A stretch of 64,000 nucleotides of DNA from Candidatus Sulfopaludibacter sp. SbA3 (lineage in GTDB: Bacteria > Pseudomonadota > Alphaproteobacteria > Caulobacterales > Hyphomonadaceae), in the NCBI GenBank assembly GCA_945913285.1, contig CAMEDD010000003.1, positions 35,600 through 99,599 of the forward strand, read 5' to 3'. Positions 1 through 8,631 of the stretch are shown here, in pieces (the first letter of the stretch is position 1; every line of letters begins with the position of its first letter). A program made the translations under genes and the position numbers. The notes under the pieces were generated by a model. It did not search any database and was not told where the DNA came from. It worked only from the letters and a program-made list of their open reading frames with translations.

Positions 1-221
1 GTTCGGGCTTTTCTTACAAGTATGATTTCGCGCCCGAGGCGAACGGCGACGATCTGATCATCGAGCGCGACGGCGCGCGCGTGCTGATCGACGAGATGAG
101 CCTTGAATTCCTGAAGGGTTCGGAAATCGATTTCACGAACGAGCTGATCGGGGCGGCCTTCAAGATCAACAATCCGAATGCAACCAGCGGTTGCGGCTGC
201 GGCACCAGTTTTTCTGTGTAA
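1..221 (+). CDS. IscA/ErpA-type iron-sulfur cluster assembly protein, C-terminal part
   Basis: Only the last 72 codons are in the window; the start lies upstream. The visible part ends in the A-type carrier signature: a phenylalanine-rich strand, the INNPNATSGCGCGTSF segment and a terminal valine. The CGCG pair matches the two C-terminal cysteines that bind the Fe-S cluster or iron in the HesB/IscA/ErpA family. These cytosolic proteins carry nascent [2Fe-2S]/[4Fe-4S] clusters to apo-enzymes. Which paralogue it is (ErpA, SufA or IscA) cannot be told without the N-terminus and upstream genes. No isc/suf partner is visible downstream. Confidence 0.9.
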   Translation, partial: SGFSYKYDFAPEANGDDLIIERDGARVLIDEMSLEFLKGSEIDFTNELIGAAFKINNPNATSGCGCGTSFSV

Positions 222-295
222 CCCAGCGCAGCCGCGCCATTGTGCCTGCCATCGGTCACGGTAGTGTCAGCCTTTGTTCTGAGTGGGGTCATTGA

Positions 296-1078
296 ATGTT
301 CGGCAAGCGTAAGTGTGATTCCGCCCCGGTTTTTGCCGCCCCCCTGCATATCGAAAACCGCGGTCAGACCCGCGCCGCGATTGAAGCCCTCGCCTGCCCA
401 TCCGGTGCCAATTTCGCGCAAGGGGCGCTGCGCGCGCCCAGCGCAGCGGCGCTGGTGAAGGCCTCGCAGAAGCCGGACGCCGTCTGGATGTATGCTCAGC
501 ACGCCGAATGCAACCGGTGCAAGAAGCTGTGCGAGATCACCATCAGCCATCCGACTGATGGCGAGGCGCCGAACGTCCACGCCGTGCGGTCCAAGGCACG
601 TCCGGACCTCTACGCCCTGCAACATGCCTATCTGCCGGAATGGTTCCTCAACCGGCCAGACGAGGCGATCCGGCTGCTGACCACGAAGCTCGACGACTGG
701 CAGGCTCAGACGATGCGCCACCTCGGCGAGATCGTGGAACGCTCTGCGGGCAATCCGATGCCGATCACGAATGTGCAGATCGTCGGCACGCCTGGGGAGA
801 CGACGTCCGTACTGATCGATTTCATGGTCCCGTGCGCCCCGATCGAGGCGCACCATGCGCTGCTCGTCGGCGGACCGGCCCCGCGCTTCTTCTTGTCGGA
901 AAAGACGCATCTGGGTGAGACCGGCCCTGTGGCGGACATGGCGGGCCTGACAGAATGGGCCTTCGGGAAACCCGACAAGTCCGAAATGAAACATACCGCG
1001 ATTACGCTCCTGCCCGAGGTGTCGCGCAGCGCGTTCTTCAACGCGGCAGTGGAGCAGCTCAAACAAAAGCTGGCATGA
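296..1078 (+). CDS. Uncharacterised 260-residue protein
   Basis: I do not recognise this family. The protein has no signal peptide or membrane segment. It has a cysteine/histidine-rich stretch around residues 67-83 (HAECNRCKKLCEITISH) that could bind metal, and a C-terminal half of alternating strands and helices. The ATG at 296 follows a GAGTGGGG stretch about 9 nt upstream. Codon use is GC-rich at third positions, like its neighbours. It sits 74 nt after the Fe-S carrier gene and 48 nt before the epoxide hydrolase on the same strand, so it may share transcripts with either. A long reading frame on the opposite strand is treated as a shadow. Confidence 0.7.
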   Translation: MFGKRKCDSAPVFAAPLHIENRGQTRAAIEALACPSGANFAQGALRAPSAAALVKASQKPDAVWMYAQHAECNRCKKLCEITISHPTDGEAPNVHAVRSKARPDLYALQHAYLPEWFLNRPDEAIRLLTTKLDDWQAQTMRHLGEIVERSAGNPMPITNVQIVGTPGETTSVLIDFMVPCAPIEAHHALLVGGPAPRFFLSEKTHLGETGPVADMAGLTEWAFGKPDKSEMKHTAITLLPEVSRSAFFNAAVEQLKQKLA

Positions 1079-1126
1079 ACGGCGCGCGCAATTGCACTTG
1101 GGCTGCGGGGCATTACACTGCGCCGC

Positions 1127-2287
1127 ATGACCCAGCCCTCCCCCTTCAAGATACACGTTCCGGATCCCAAACTCGCCCGCATTCGTTCGCGCGTCGAGGC
1201 TTATCCCTGGTTCCCCGCGCCGGCGAATGAACAAGGCTTCGCCTACGGGATGTCCACGCCCGTGATGAAGGATCTTCAGCGCTACTGGCTGGAGACCTAT
1301 GACTGGCGCAAGGCTGAGGCTGAACTTAACCGGTGGCCACAATTCACGGCCAAGGTTGACGGGCTCGACATTCACTTCGTGCATGTGGTTGGCGAGGCGA
1401 AGGGCAGGCGGCCCCTGCTGATTACGCATGGCTGGCCCGGAAGCGTGTACGAATTCTGGCAGGCGATCGGGCCTTTGGCTTTTCCGTCCGAACACGGAGG
1501 AAATCCCGAAGACGCCTTCGACCTCGTGATCCCCTCCCTGCCCGGCTACGGATTTTCGGGCAAACCCGCCTCGCCGCTTGGCCAGCGCGCTACGGCTGCG
1601 CTATGGGACAAGCTTATGCGGGACGGGCTCGGCTATGACACCTACCTCGCGCAGGGCGGCGACTGGGGCAGCCTCGTCACATCCTGGCTCGGCATCAATC
1701 ATGGACCCGGCAAAGGCGGATGCCGGGGCATCCACCTCAACATGATGGCCCTGCGTCCTGCTTTGGCAGTTCCTCAGACCCCGGAAGAAATGACTTGGGC
1801 GGCGCACGCTGCCGGAAAGATGCAGAGCGAGGGCGCCTACCTTATGGAGCAAGCGACGAAGCCGCAGACGCTGGCCATGGCGCTGATGGATTCGCCGATG
1901 GGCACAGCTGCATGGATCCTCGAGAAATTCCACGGCTGGAGCGACCTGCGCGACCGCGGGCTGCTGGAAGTCTATACCCGCGACCAGCTGCTCACCAACG
2001 TGATGATCTATCTCGTGACCGACTCCATCGCGACCAGCGTGTGGTACTATAACGCCCTGTTCCAGGAGGGCGGCGCGCAGCTCGCGGAGGGCCAGAAGTG
2101 CGAAACGCCGACCGCCTTCGCGAGCTATCCCGGCGAGCAGTATATCCTGGCGCCGCCGCGCAGCTGGGCAGAGCGGGCTTACAACATCACGCGCTGGAGC
2201 GAGCTGCCGCGTGGCGGGCATTTCGCGGCGATGGAAGCGCCGGACATTTATGTCGCCGATATCCGGGACTGGGCGCGCGGCGCGTGA
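1127..2287 (+). CDS. Epoxide hydrolase (EHN-type, alpha/beta hydrolase)
   Basis: Predicted to hydrolyse epoxides to vicinal diols in the cytosol, like bacterial members of the microsomal epoxide hydrolase family. The N-terminal 100 residues match the EHN lid region (FKIHVPDPKLARIRSR). The oxyanion-hole motif HGWPGS is at 101-106, the nucleophile is Asp179 in GGDWGS, and the catalytic His is His365 in GGHFAAME. Paired tyrosines near 307-308 could be the epoxide-activating residues. The length of 386 residues is normal for the family. The C-terminus runs to within 12 nt of the convergent amidase stop. Substrate is unknown; no pathway partner is adjacent. Confidence 0.93.
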   Translation: MTQPSPFKIHVPDPKLARIRSRVEAYPWFPAPANEQGFAYGMSTPVMKDLQRYWLETYDWRKAEAELNRWPQFTAKVDGLDIHFVHVVGEAKGRRPLLITHGWPGSVYEFWQAIGPLAFPSEHGGNPEDAFDLVIPSLPGYGFSGKPASPLGQRATAALWDKLMRDGLGYDTYLAQGGDWGSLVTSWLGINHGPGKGGCRGIHLNMMALRPALAVPQTPEEMTWAAHAAGKMQSEGAYLMEQATKPQTLAMALMDSPMGTAAWILEKFHGWSDLRDRGLLEVYTRDQLLTNVMIYLVTDSIATSVWYYNALFQEGGAQLAEGQKCETPTAFASYPGEQYILAPPRSWAERAYNITRWSELPRGGHFAAMEAPDIYVADIRDWARGA

Positions 2288-2299
2288 GATTGCGATCCG

Positions 2300-3943
2300 C
2301 TATGGGATCATCGCCTCCCTGATCTCGGGCCGCGCTTCAGCGGTTTCCAGATATCCGGGCGCAAGGCGGATGCCGCTGGCCTGCTCATAGGCGAAGCCAT
2401 AGCCGAGGATGCGTGCGTCCGAATTCTTCGTGCCCATGAAGGAGATGCCCACCGGAATGGCGTGGACGTCGCCCATCGGAACGGTGAGGTTAGGATAGCC
2501 AGCGATGGCCGGCGCCCAGCCTGCACCGGCCCATTCGGGCCAGACGTCCCCATTCACCGGGTCGGTCCGCGGGGCAATCGGGCCAGACGGCGCGACCAGG
2601 ACGTCCACCTTGTGTGTGACCAGCAGCCGGTCGATCCCCTTCTCCCGTGTCGCTGACTGCACAAGCGCCAGTGCATCTTTGTAGGCCTTGTCGGTCAGCG
2701 GGCCGAGCGCGTCCGACGCCTCAAACAGGTCCTGCCCGAAGAGTGCGAGTTCTTCGGCTGCGTTGGCCTGGTTGAAGGCGATGACGTCCGAGAGCGATCG
2801 CACGGTCACGGCAGACGGGGCGCTCGCGAGATACGTATTGAGGCTGGCTTTGAATTCGTATTCCAGCACAAGCAGGGACGCAGGCCAGAACCCCTCAGGC
2901 GGATCGTACTCAGTCACGTCAACGAGCTCAGCGCCTTGCGCCTTCAGAACCTCCAACGCGGCATCGAACCGCGCGGTAATATCCGGGTTAGTTCCTTGCG
3001 CGGCGCGCAGCACGCCGACGCGGACGCCTCTGAGGGCGTCCGGCGACAGCGCCGCCGAGAATGTGTCCTCACCCGGGATCATGGCGTCCAGAAGCATGGC
3101 GGCGCCGCGTACGGTTTTCTCCATCGGCCCCGCCGTATCCTGGCTGGGAGAAATGGGAATGATACCGGCCTGCGGGATCAGGCCCACCGTCGGCTTGAAC
3201 CCGACCAGGCCGTTGACATTTGACGGACAGATTATGGAGCCATTCGTCTCGGTACCGACACCGCCCGCTGCCAGCGAAGCGGCCAGCGCGGCGCCCGTTC
3301 CGGAACTGGATCCGCAGGGATTGCGGTCGAGCATGTGCGGATTGCGGACCTGTCCGCCCACGGACGACCATCCGCTGAGCGAGAAGTTCGAACGGAAGTT
3401 GGCCCACTGGCTTAGATTGGCCTTGCCGAGGATGACCGCGCCATCCGCGCGCAGGCTAGCAACAAGCGGACTGTCGCGGCCCGTGATGTTGTCCTTGAGC
3501 GCCAGCGAACCGGCGGTCGTCGCCATTGGGTCCAGCGTTTCGATATTGTCCTTGAGGAGTATCGGCACCCCATCGACCGGGCTGCGCATCTGGCCATTCG
3601 CGCGGCGCGCATCAGCTGCAGCCGCTTGCCCCAGCGCATCTGGATTGAGCGCGATGATCGCTTGCAGGCTCGGACCTGCGCGGTCGATGGCCGCGATCCG
3701 GTCGAGATAGGCCTGCGTCAGCTGCACCGACGTCACTTCGCCGTGGATGATCGCTTCAGAGATTTCCGGCAGCGATCTGGCCAGCCAGCCTGATGCTTCA
3801 TAGGGACCGACTGGCGAAGCTTCAGCTTGCCCGAATGAAGGCTCCCCTTCTTCGTAAAGCTCCCCACCCTCGCGGCTTTGAGAAGGGGTAACGCACGCCG
3901 CGAGCAGGAGGGCGCCAAGCGCGGCGGAGAAGTTGTGGGTCAT
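2300..3943 (-). CDS. Amidase-signature family hydrolase, predicted lipoprotein
   Basis: Amidase-signature enzyme hydrolysing an unknown amide, likely tethered in the periplasm. The chosen ATG at 3943 follows a GGGAGG Shine-Dalgarno 6 nt upstream and starts a lipoprotein signal (MTHNFSAALGALLLAAC, lipobox LAAC). An upstream in-frame ATG would bury this signal. The Ser-cisSer-Lys triad is visible: Lys in PILLKDNIETLD, a Gly-Ser-rich loop CGSSSGTG, and the nucleophile serine in TETNGSIICP. The C-terminal half has the usual RVGVL and SGPIAPRTDP segments. About 547 residues is typical of long periplasmic members. It is transcribed convergently to the epoxide hydrolase. Confidence 0.92.
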   Translation of the reverse strand: MTHNFSAALGALLLAACVTPSQSREGGELYEEGEPSFGQAEASPVGPYEASGWLARSLPEISEAIIHGEVTSVQLTQAYLDRIAAIDRAGPSLQAIIALNPDALGQAAAADARRANGQMRSPVDGVPILLKDNIETLDPMATTAGSLALKDNITGRDSPLVASLRADGAVILGKANLSQWANFRSNFSLSGWSSVGGQVRNPHMLDRNPCGSSSGTGAALAASLAAGGVGTETNGSIICPSNVNGLVGFKPTVGLIPQAGIIPISPSQDTAGPMEKTVRGAAMLLDAMIPGEDTFSAALSPDALRGVRVGVLRAAQGTNPDITARFDAALEVLKAQGAELVDVTEYDPPEGFWPASLLVLEYEFKASLNTYLASAPSAVTVRSLSDVIAFNQANAAEELALFGQDLFEASDALGPLTDKAYKDALALVQSATREKGIDRLLVTHKVDVLVAPSGPIAPRTDPVNGDVWPEWAGAGWAPAIAGYPNLTVPMGDVHAIPVGISFMGTKNSDARILGYGFAYEQASGIRLAPGYLETAEARPEIREAMIP

Positions 3944-4046
3944 GCAATGCCTCCCGGGCTGGGTGCCACCGTAGCCCGGCACGGCGCCGTAGCAAGCGCC
4001 GTCACGGCCGCGGCCTGCCTCAAACGGACGTCGCGGGCGGCGGGCT

Positions 4047-5711
4047 TCAGCGCGCGAACTTCTTGAACTTCAGGCGTTTCGGATTGACCGAGTCCTCGCC
4101 GAGGCGGCGCTTCTTGTCTTCGAGATAGGACGAGAAATCACCCTCGAACCATTCGACATGGCTGTCGCCCTCGAAGGCGAGGATGTGCGTCGCCATCCGG
4201 TCAAGGAACCAGCGATCGTGGGAGATGATCACGGCGCAGCCTGGGAAGTTGTCGAGGCCTTCTTCGAGGGCCTGCAGCGTTTCCACGTCAAGGTCGTTGG
4301 TCGGTTCGTCAAGGAGCAGCAAGTTGTGGCTGCCCTTCAGCATCTTCGCGAGGTGGACGCGGTTGCGCTCACCGCCTGAGAGGATGCCGACCTTCTTCTG
4401 CTGGTCGGTGCCCTTGAAGTTGAATGCGCCGACATAGGCCCGCGACATGACGGTGACACCGCCGAGGTCGATGACATCCGTGCCGCCCGAAATTTCTTCC
4501 CAGACGTTCTTGTTGGCGTCGAGCTTGTCGCGGCTCTGGTCCACGTAGCCGATCTTTACCGTCTCGCCGACCCGCATCGCGCCCGAATTGGGTTTCTCCT
4601 GGCCGAGGATCATCTTGAACAAGGTCGACTTACCCGCGCCGTTCGGACCGATCACGCCAACGATGCCGCCGGGCGGCAGCTTGAACGAAAGGTTTTCGAT
4701 CAGCACATTGTCGCCGAACGCCTTGTTGAGATTTTCAGCTTCCAGCACCACGCCGCCGAGACGCGGGCCGGGCGGAATGCGGATCTGAGAGGTCATGACC
4801 TGCTCGCGTTCGGCTTCCGAAGCCATCTTCTCGTAAGCGTTGATACGGGCCTTGGATTTCGCCTGCCGCGCTTTCTGGCCCGAGCGGACCCATTCAAGTT
4901 CCTTGGCGAGGGTGCGCTTGCGGCCAACGTCTTCGCGGGCCTCCTGCTCCATGCGCTTGGCCTTCTGTTCCACCCAGCTTGAGTAGTTGCCCTGGAAGGG
5001 CACGCCGCGGCCGCGGTCGAGTTCGAGAATCCAGTCGGTGATATCGTCGAGGAAGTAACGGTCGTGCGTGACGAGGATGACGCAGCCCGGGAAATTGATC
5101 AGGTAGTTCTGAAGCCAGGCGACCGTTTCAGCGTCAAGGTGGTTGGTCGGTTCGTCCATCAGGATCATGTCGGGCTTCGACAGGAGCAGCTGGCAGATTG
5201 CGACGCGCCGGATTTCACCGCCGGACAGCTTGGTCACGTCGGCGTCATTCTCCGGGCAGCGCAGGGCGTTCATCGCCATCTCGATCTTGGAGTCGATGTC
5301 CCAGGCATTCGCTGCGTCGATCTTTTCCTGCAGCGAGGTCATCTCTTCCATGAGCTCGTCGGAATAGTCCTCGCCAAGTTTCGCTGAAATCGCGTTGAAC
5401 TCATCCAGCATGATCTTTTCGGGGCAAGAGGCCGCGATATTGTCGAACACATTCTTGGCCGGGTCGAGTTTCGGCTCCTGAGGCAGGTAGCCGACCTTCA
5501 CGCCGTCTGCCGCCCAGGCTTCACCCGTAAAGTCCTTGTCCACGCCGGACATGATGCGCAGCAGCGTGGATTTACCCGAACCGTTGACACCCACGACACC
5601 GATCTTAGCGTCCGGAAGGAAGTTCAGGTGGATGTTCTCAAACACCTTCTTGCCGCCGGGATAGGCCTTGGTGAGGCCCTGCATGTGGAAGACGTATTGG
5701 GGACCGGCCAT
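4047..5711 (-). CDS. ettA: ABC-F translation factor EttA
   Basis: Energy-dependent translational throttle protein: a soluble twin-ATPase that binds the ribosomal E site and gates elongation according to ATP/ADP. Two nucleotide-binding domains are present, with Walker A motifs GVNGSGKST and GPNGAGKST and LSGGE signatures in each half. They are separated by the charged ABC-F linker (KRMEQEAREDVGRKRTLAKE). The opening FHMQGLTKAYPGGKKVF and the 550-560 residue length fit EttA better than Uup or YheS. I place the start at the second ATG (5711), where AAGGA lies about 12 nt upstream and the product begins MAGPQYVF. An ATG at 5735 would add eight residues. Confidence 0.95.
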   Translation of the reverse strand: MAGPQYVFHMQGLTKAYPGGKKVFENIHLNFLPDAKIGVVGVNGSGKSTLLRIMSGVDKDFTGEAWAADGVKVGYLPQEPKLDPAKNVFDNIAASCPEKIMLDEFNAISAKLGEDYSDELMEEMTSLQEKIDAANAWDIDSKIEMAMNALRCPENDADVTKLSGGEIRRVAICQLLLSKPDMILMDEPTNHLDAETVAWLQNYLINFPGCVILVTHDRYFLDDITDWILELDRGRGVPFQGNYSSWVEQKAKRMEQEAREDVGRKRTLAKELEWVRSGQKARQAKSKARINAYEKMASEAEREQVMTSQIRIPPGPRLGGVVLEAENLNKAFGDNVLIENLSFKLPPGGIVGVIGPNGAGKSTLFKMILGQEKPNSGAMRVGETVKIGYVDQSRDKLDANKNVWEEISGGTDVIDLGGVTVMSRAYVGAFNFKGTDQQKKVGILSGGERNRVHLAKMLKGSHNLLLLDEPTNDLDVETLQALEEGLDNFPGCAVIISHDRWFLDRMATHILAFEGDSHVEWFEGDFSSYLEDKKRRLGEDSVNPKRLKFKKFAR

Positions 5712-5845
5712 GGGCGAAGGTTCCTTGCTAGGCATGAATTTCGGATCAGCGCGCGATGTGGCGCGCTACGGCGGTAAGATCAAGCACGAAGGTGGGGTAT
5801 CCGCCTTCCCGTAACAGCGCCGGGGCGATCAAGCCTGGCCCCGCC

Positions 5846-6778
5846 TCAATCGCGAAAACCCTCGATAAGACGGCCTTCTTCAATCAGCGCCCTGATATGG
5901 TCCCCGTCATGGGCGGGAATCACCGCGAGATCAGGGTTGGCTGCCATAAGGTCATGCAAGGCCCGCAATTGCGCCTTCACGGAGGCGCGGTCCTCGTCGG
6001 GGTCGAAGATCATGTACTGCGTCAGCACCGGGCGCGTGGTCAAAGTTTCGACCGCGTCCAGCGACCAGGCGACGTCCCCGATCAGCAAGGTTTCGCGTCC
6101 GTCCTGCGTACGGATGAAGACGAGCTGGCTGCCGGGCGTGTGTCCCGCTGCCGGGATGATGACGACCCCCGGCGCGATCGACTGGACATCACCATCAAGG
6201 CGCGGGGCAAGACTTGCAATGGCCGGATCGAGCGCACCGATGGCAAAGAGAGGCAACGCCCCGATCTGAGGTGCATTGAGCGTGAGGCGCGGCCCCAGCG
6301 CGGCCGGGTCCGGATGCCGCGCGAGCGCAATGACGTGGTCAAGGTGTTCGTGCGTGATCACGACTTGCTCGGCTTTCAGCATCGCGGCCAGTAGCGTGTC
6401 GTACGCCGCGGCGTCGAACGACCAGTCCGCTTCTGACTGTTTCATACCTTCGGCTGTTGCAGCGTCGATGGCGCCATCAACGATCATGGTGCGGCCGGGC
6501 CAGACGATCTGGACGGCATTGTAGGTCGTGTTCCAGTCAGAATCGAAGCCGCCCGCGCGCGCGGCAAAACCGGGCGCCTTGTCGCGTCCGATCTCGAGCA
6601 CCCGGATTTCAGTGGGCAACGCGGATGGATCGTCCGGAAGGCGCGATCGCCAGTCTCCAATGGCAAAAAGCCCCGGCGCAGCTTCGGGCGCTTTGGAATC
6701 AGCCAGGAACAGCCACCAGAAACCGCCAAAAACAGCGATGCCCAGCGCAGCGGCAGCAATCAGAATTGTTCGAAGCAT
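5846..6778 (-). CDS. Membrane-anchored metallo-beta-lactamase-fold hydrolase
   Basis: Zn-dependent hydrolase of unknown substrate. Residues 4-25 form a single hydrophobic anchor, which puts the catalytic domain in the periplasm. The metal motif HEHLDH is at 143-148. Further ligands fit the histidine in AAGHTPGSQ, the aspartate in LLIGDVAWSLD and the histidine in IPAHDGDH. The 310-residue length suits a stand-alone MBL fold. The gene ends 110 nt downstream of the ettA start region and is divergent from the DUF1330-like gene across a 160-nt gap that should hold both promoters. It could be a lactonase or phosphoesterase; the sequence alone does not decide. Confidence 0.87.
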   Translation of the reverse strand: MLRTILIAAAALGIAVFGGFWWLFLADSKAPEAAPGLFAIGDWRSRLPDDPSALPTEIRVLEIGRDKAPGFAARAGGFDSDWNTTYNAVQIVWPGRTMIVDGAIDAATAEGMKQSEADWSFDAAAYDTLLAAMLKAEQVVITHEHLDHVIALARHPDPAALGPRLTLNAPQIGALPLFAIGALDPAIASLAPRLDGDVQSIAPGVVIIPAAGHTPGSQLVFIRTQDGRETLLIGDVAWSLDAVETLTTRPVLTQYMIFDPDEDRASVKAQLRALHDLMAANPDLAVIPAHDGDHIRALIEEGRLIEGFRD

Positions 6779-6938
6779 GTTCGGCCCTCCCGGCGGATAG
6801 ATTTCAGGAAATCACGCCGCCCCTACCGAAGGGAAGGAAAATCGTGCCACAGGGTTCAGGCTGACGGGCAGGGTCTGGTCAGCCGGATGAAACGCTGGCA
6901 ATCCGGGCGAGTGTCATGGCCAAGATGGAGTGACGATC

Positions 6939-7361
6939 ATGCCTGCCGTCCAGCCCACCGCTGCCCAGTTTCGCGCCTTTCGCGATGACCCGCATGACGG
7001 GCCGGTGGTGCAGGTGAACTTGCTGAAATTCCGGATCAGGGCGGAGTACAAGCCGGACGACCCGGAATTCGGCGATGGCAGCACGGGCCGTGAAGCTTAT
7101 GCCCGGTATTCGCAGGCGTTCACCGCCGCCGCAGCGGAAGCCGGCGGTATCACGCTCCTGCTCGGCGACACCGAGAGGTACTTTATGGGCGGGGGTGACT
7201 GGGACGGCGTTCTGGTCAATCACTTCCCGAACCGGCAGGCCTTCATCGCAACGCTGAACCACCCGGACTACAAGGACATCTCGAGGCACCGGGAAGCAGG
7301 TCTTCTGTGTCAGGACCTCATCGTGACGCGGCCGGCCTGGGTAAATGGAAAACAAGCATGA
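6939..7361 (+). CDS. DUF1330-like small protein
   Basis: A 140-residue soluble protein with features of the DUF1330/dimeric alpha-beta barrel group: VVQVNLLKFR, YARYSQAF, and a C-terminal NRQAFIATLNHPDYKDISRHREAGL. In that fold, a dimer ligand pocket is formed by the first and last strands. No enzymatic role is established. I start at the ATG at 6939, which has GGAG about 8 nt upstream; an in-frame GTG at 6930 is possible. It lies 81 nt before the PLP enzyme on the same strand and may be co-transcribed with it. Confidence 0.82.
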   Translation: MPAVQPTAAQFRAFRDDPHDGPVVQVNLLKFRIRAEYKPDDPEFGDGSTGREAYARYSQAFTAAAAEAGGITLLLGDTERYFMGGGDWDGVLVNHFPNRQAFIATLNHPDYKDISRHREAGLLCQDLIVTRPAWVNGKQA

Positions 7362-7442
7362 TCAGATATAACGTATACGGCGCATTGGGCTCGCTCTTGC
7401 GACCATCCCCGCGCGCGCTGATCCAAGAAGGCGTGGTGCGGC

Positions 7443-8549
7443 ATGACTGATCCCTATTCGCCGATCGCGCGGTTGCTCCATCACCGCACCCAGGGCCGCC
7501 GCAAGGGCGAGCCCATTGCCCTGCCAATTGTGGCGTCCTCGACCTTTGACCAGCCGGGCGATCCCGACGGCACGCATTTCTATGGGCGCAACGGCAACCC
7601 GACGGTCGAAGAGGTAGAGGCGGAGCTCGGTATTCTGGAAGCTGCCGGCAGCGTCTTGTTTCCCTCCGGCATGGCCGCCATCGCCTCAGTCTTTTTCGGG
7701 CATCTCCGGCCGGGTGACCGGGTGCTGGTGCATTCGGACGGCTATTACAATGCGCGCGCCCTGCTCGCCGCCCAGTTCGAACCCATGGGTGTAAGGACGC
7801 AAACCGTACCCACGGCGGACTTTGCTTCGGCCGACTTTACCGGCATCAAGCTCGCATTGATCGAGACGCCCTCCAACCCCGGCCTTGATGTCTGCGATAT
7901 TGCCGCAGTGGCTGGCCGCACGAAATCAGCTGGCACGATCCTCGTTGCTGACAATACGACCGCCACCCCGCTTTGCCAGCGCCCACTGGATCTGGGGGCG
8001 GACATCTCGATCATGGCTGACACGAAGGCGATGGCGGGCCATTCGGACATCCTGGCCGGTCATGTCGCGAGCCGGAATCGCGCCCTCCTCGAACCCGTCA
8101 GAACCTGGCGGCGGCTCGCCGGCGCCGTGGTCAGCCCGTTCGATGCCTATCTGCTTCACCGGGGACTCGAAACGCTGGAACTGCGGGTGGGACGCGCCAA
8201 TTCCAACGCACTGGCCATCGCAACCGCCCTGTCTGGCGATCCCCGCATCAGCGGCCTGCGCTACCCCGGCCTGGTGGGGGACCGCGCGCATACCGTGGCC
8301 CGCCGCCAGATGACGGGCTACGGACCGATCGTCAGTTTCTGCCTGAGCGACCGCGCGGCCGCCGAAGCGTTCATCGCCCGCCACCCCCTGCTCGCCGCCG
8401 CAACCAGTTTTGGCGGCGTTCATTCGAGCGCCGAATGCCGCATCCGCTGGGGCGACGCGGTGCCGGAAGGGTTCATAAGGATGGCTTGCGGCATCGAACC
8501 CGTTGGCGATCTGGTCGCGGCAACGCTCGCCGCATTGGACGCCGGTTAG
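7443..8549 (+). CDS. Cys/Met-metabolism PLP-dependent enzyme (cystathionine lyase/synthase type)
   Basis: Member of the cystathionine beta/gamma-lyase family, which uses PLP to make or break C-S bonds in transsulfuration. Visible marks are the substrate/PLP loop YGRNGNPTVEEVEAEL, the GMAAI turn, the Asp of VADNTTATPL that binds the PLP pyridine nitrogen, and Lys195 in ADTKAMAGHSD as Schiff-base lysine. The C-terminal region has the SFGGVHSSAECR segment of this family. At 368 residues it is slightly short but complete. MetB, MetC and lyase roles cannot be separated by sequence reading alone. The context (DUF1330-like gene upstream, esterase downstream) gives no extra clue. Confidence 0.92.
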   Translation: MTDPYSPIARLLHHRTQGRRKGEPIALPIVASSTFDQPGDPDGTHFYGRNGNPTVEEVEAELGILEAAGSVLFPSGMAAIASVFFGHLRPGDRVLVHSDGYYNARALLAAQFEPMGVRTQTVPTADFASADFTGIKLALIETPSNPGLDVCDIAAVAGRTKSAGTILVADNTTATPLCQRPLDLGADISIMADTKAMAGHSDILAGHVASRNRALLEPVRTWRRLAGAVVSPFDAYLLHRGLETLELRVGRANSNALAIATALSGDPRISGLRYPGLVGDRAHTVARRQMTGYGPIVSFCLSDRAAAEAFIARHPLLAAATSFGGVHSSAECRIRWGDAVPEGFIRMACGIEPVGDLVAATLAALDAG

Positions 8550-8631
8550 CGTCAAAACGGCCCGCTGGTCGGATCATGACAGCCGATTAACGTTAGTATA
8601 CTGATCACGGCCAAGGCATGGGAACCTGAGT

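Noticed and set aside
14..1495. 493-codon open frame on the minus strand opposite the first genes
   Set aside because: It is the complement of GC-rich codons of real genes (unknown protein and epoxide hydrolase); no domain and no ribosome site.
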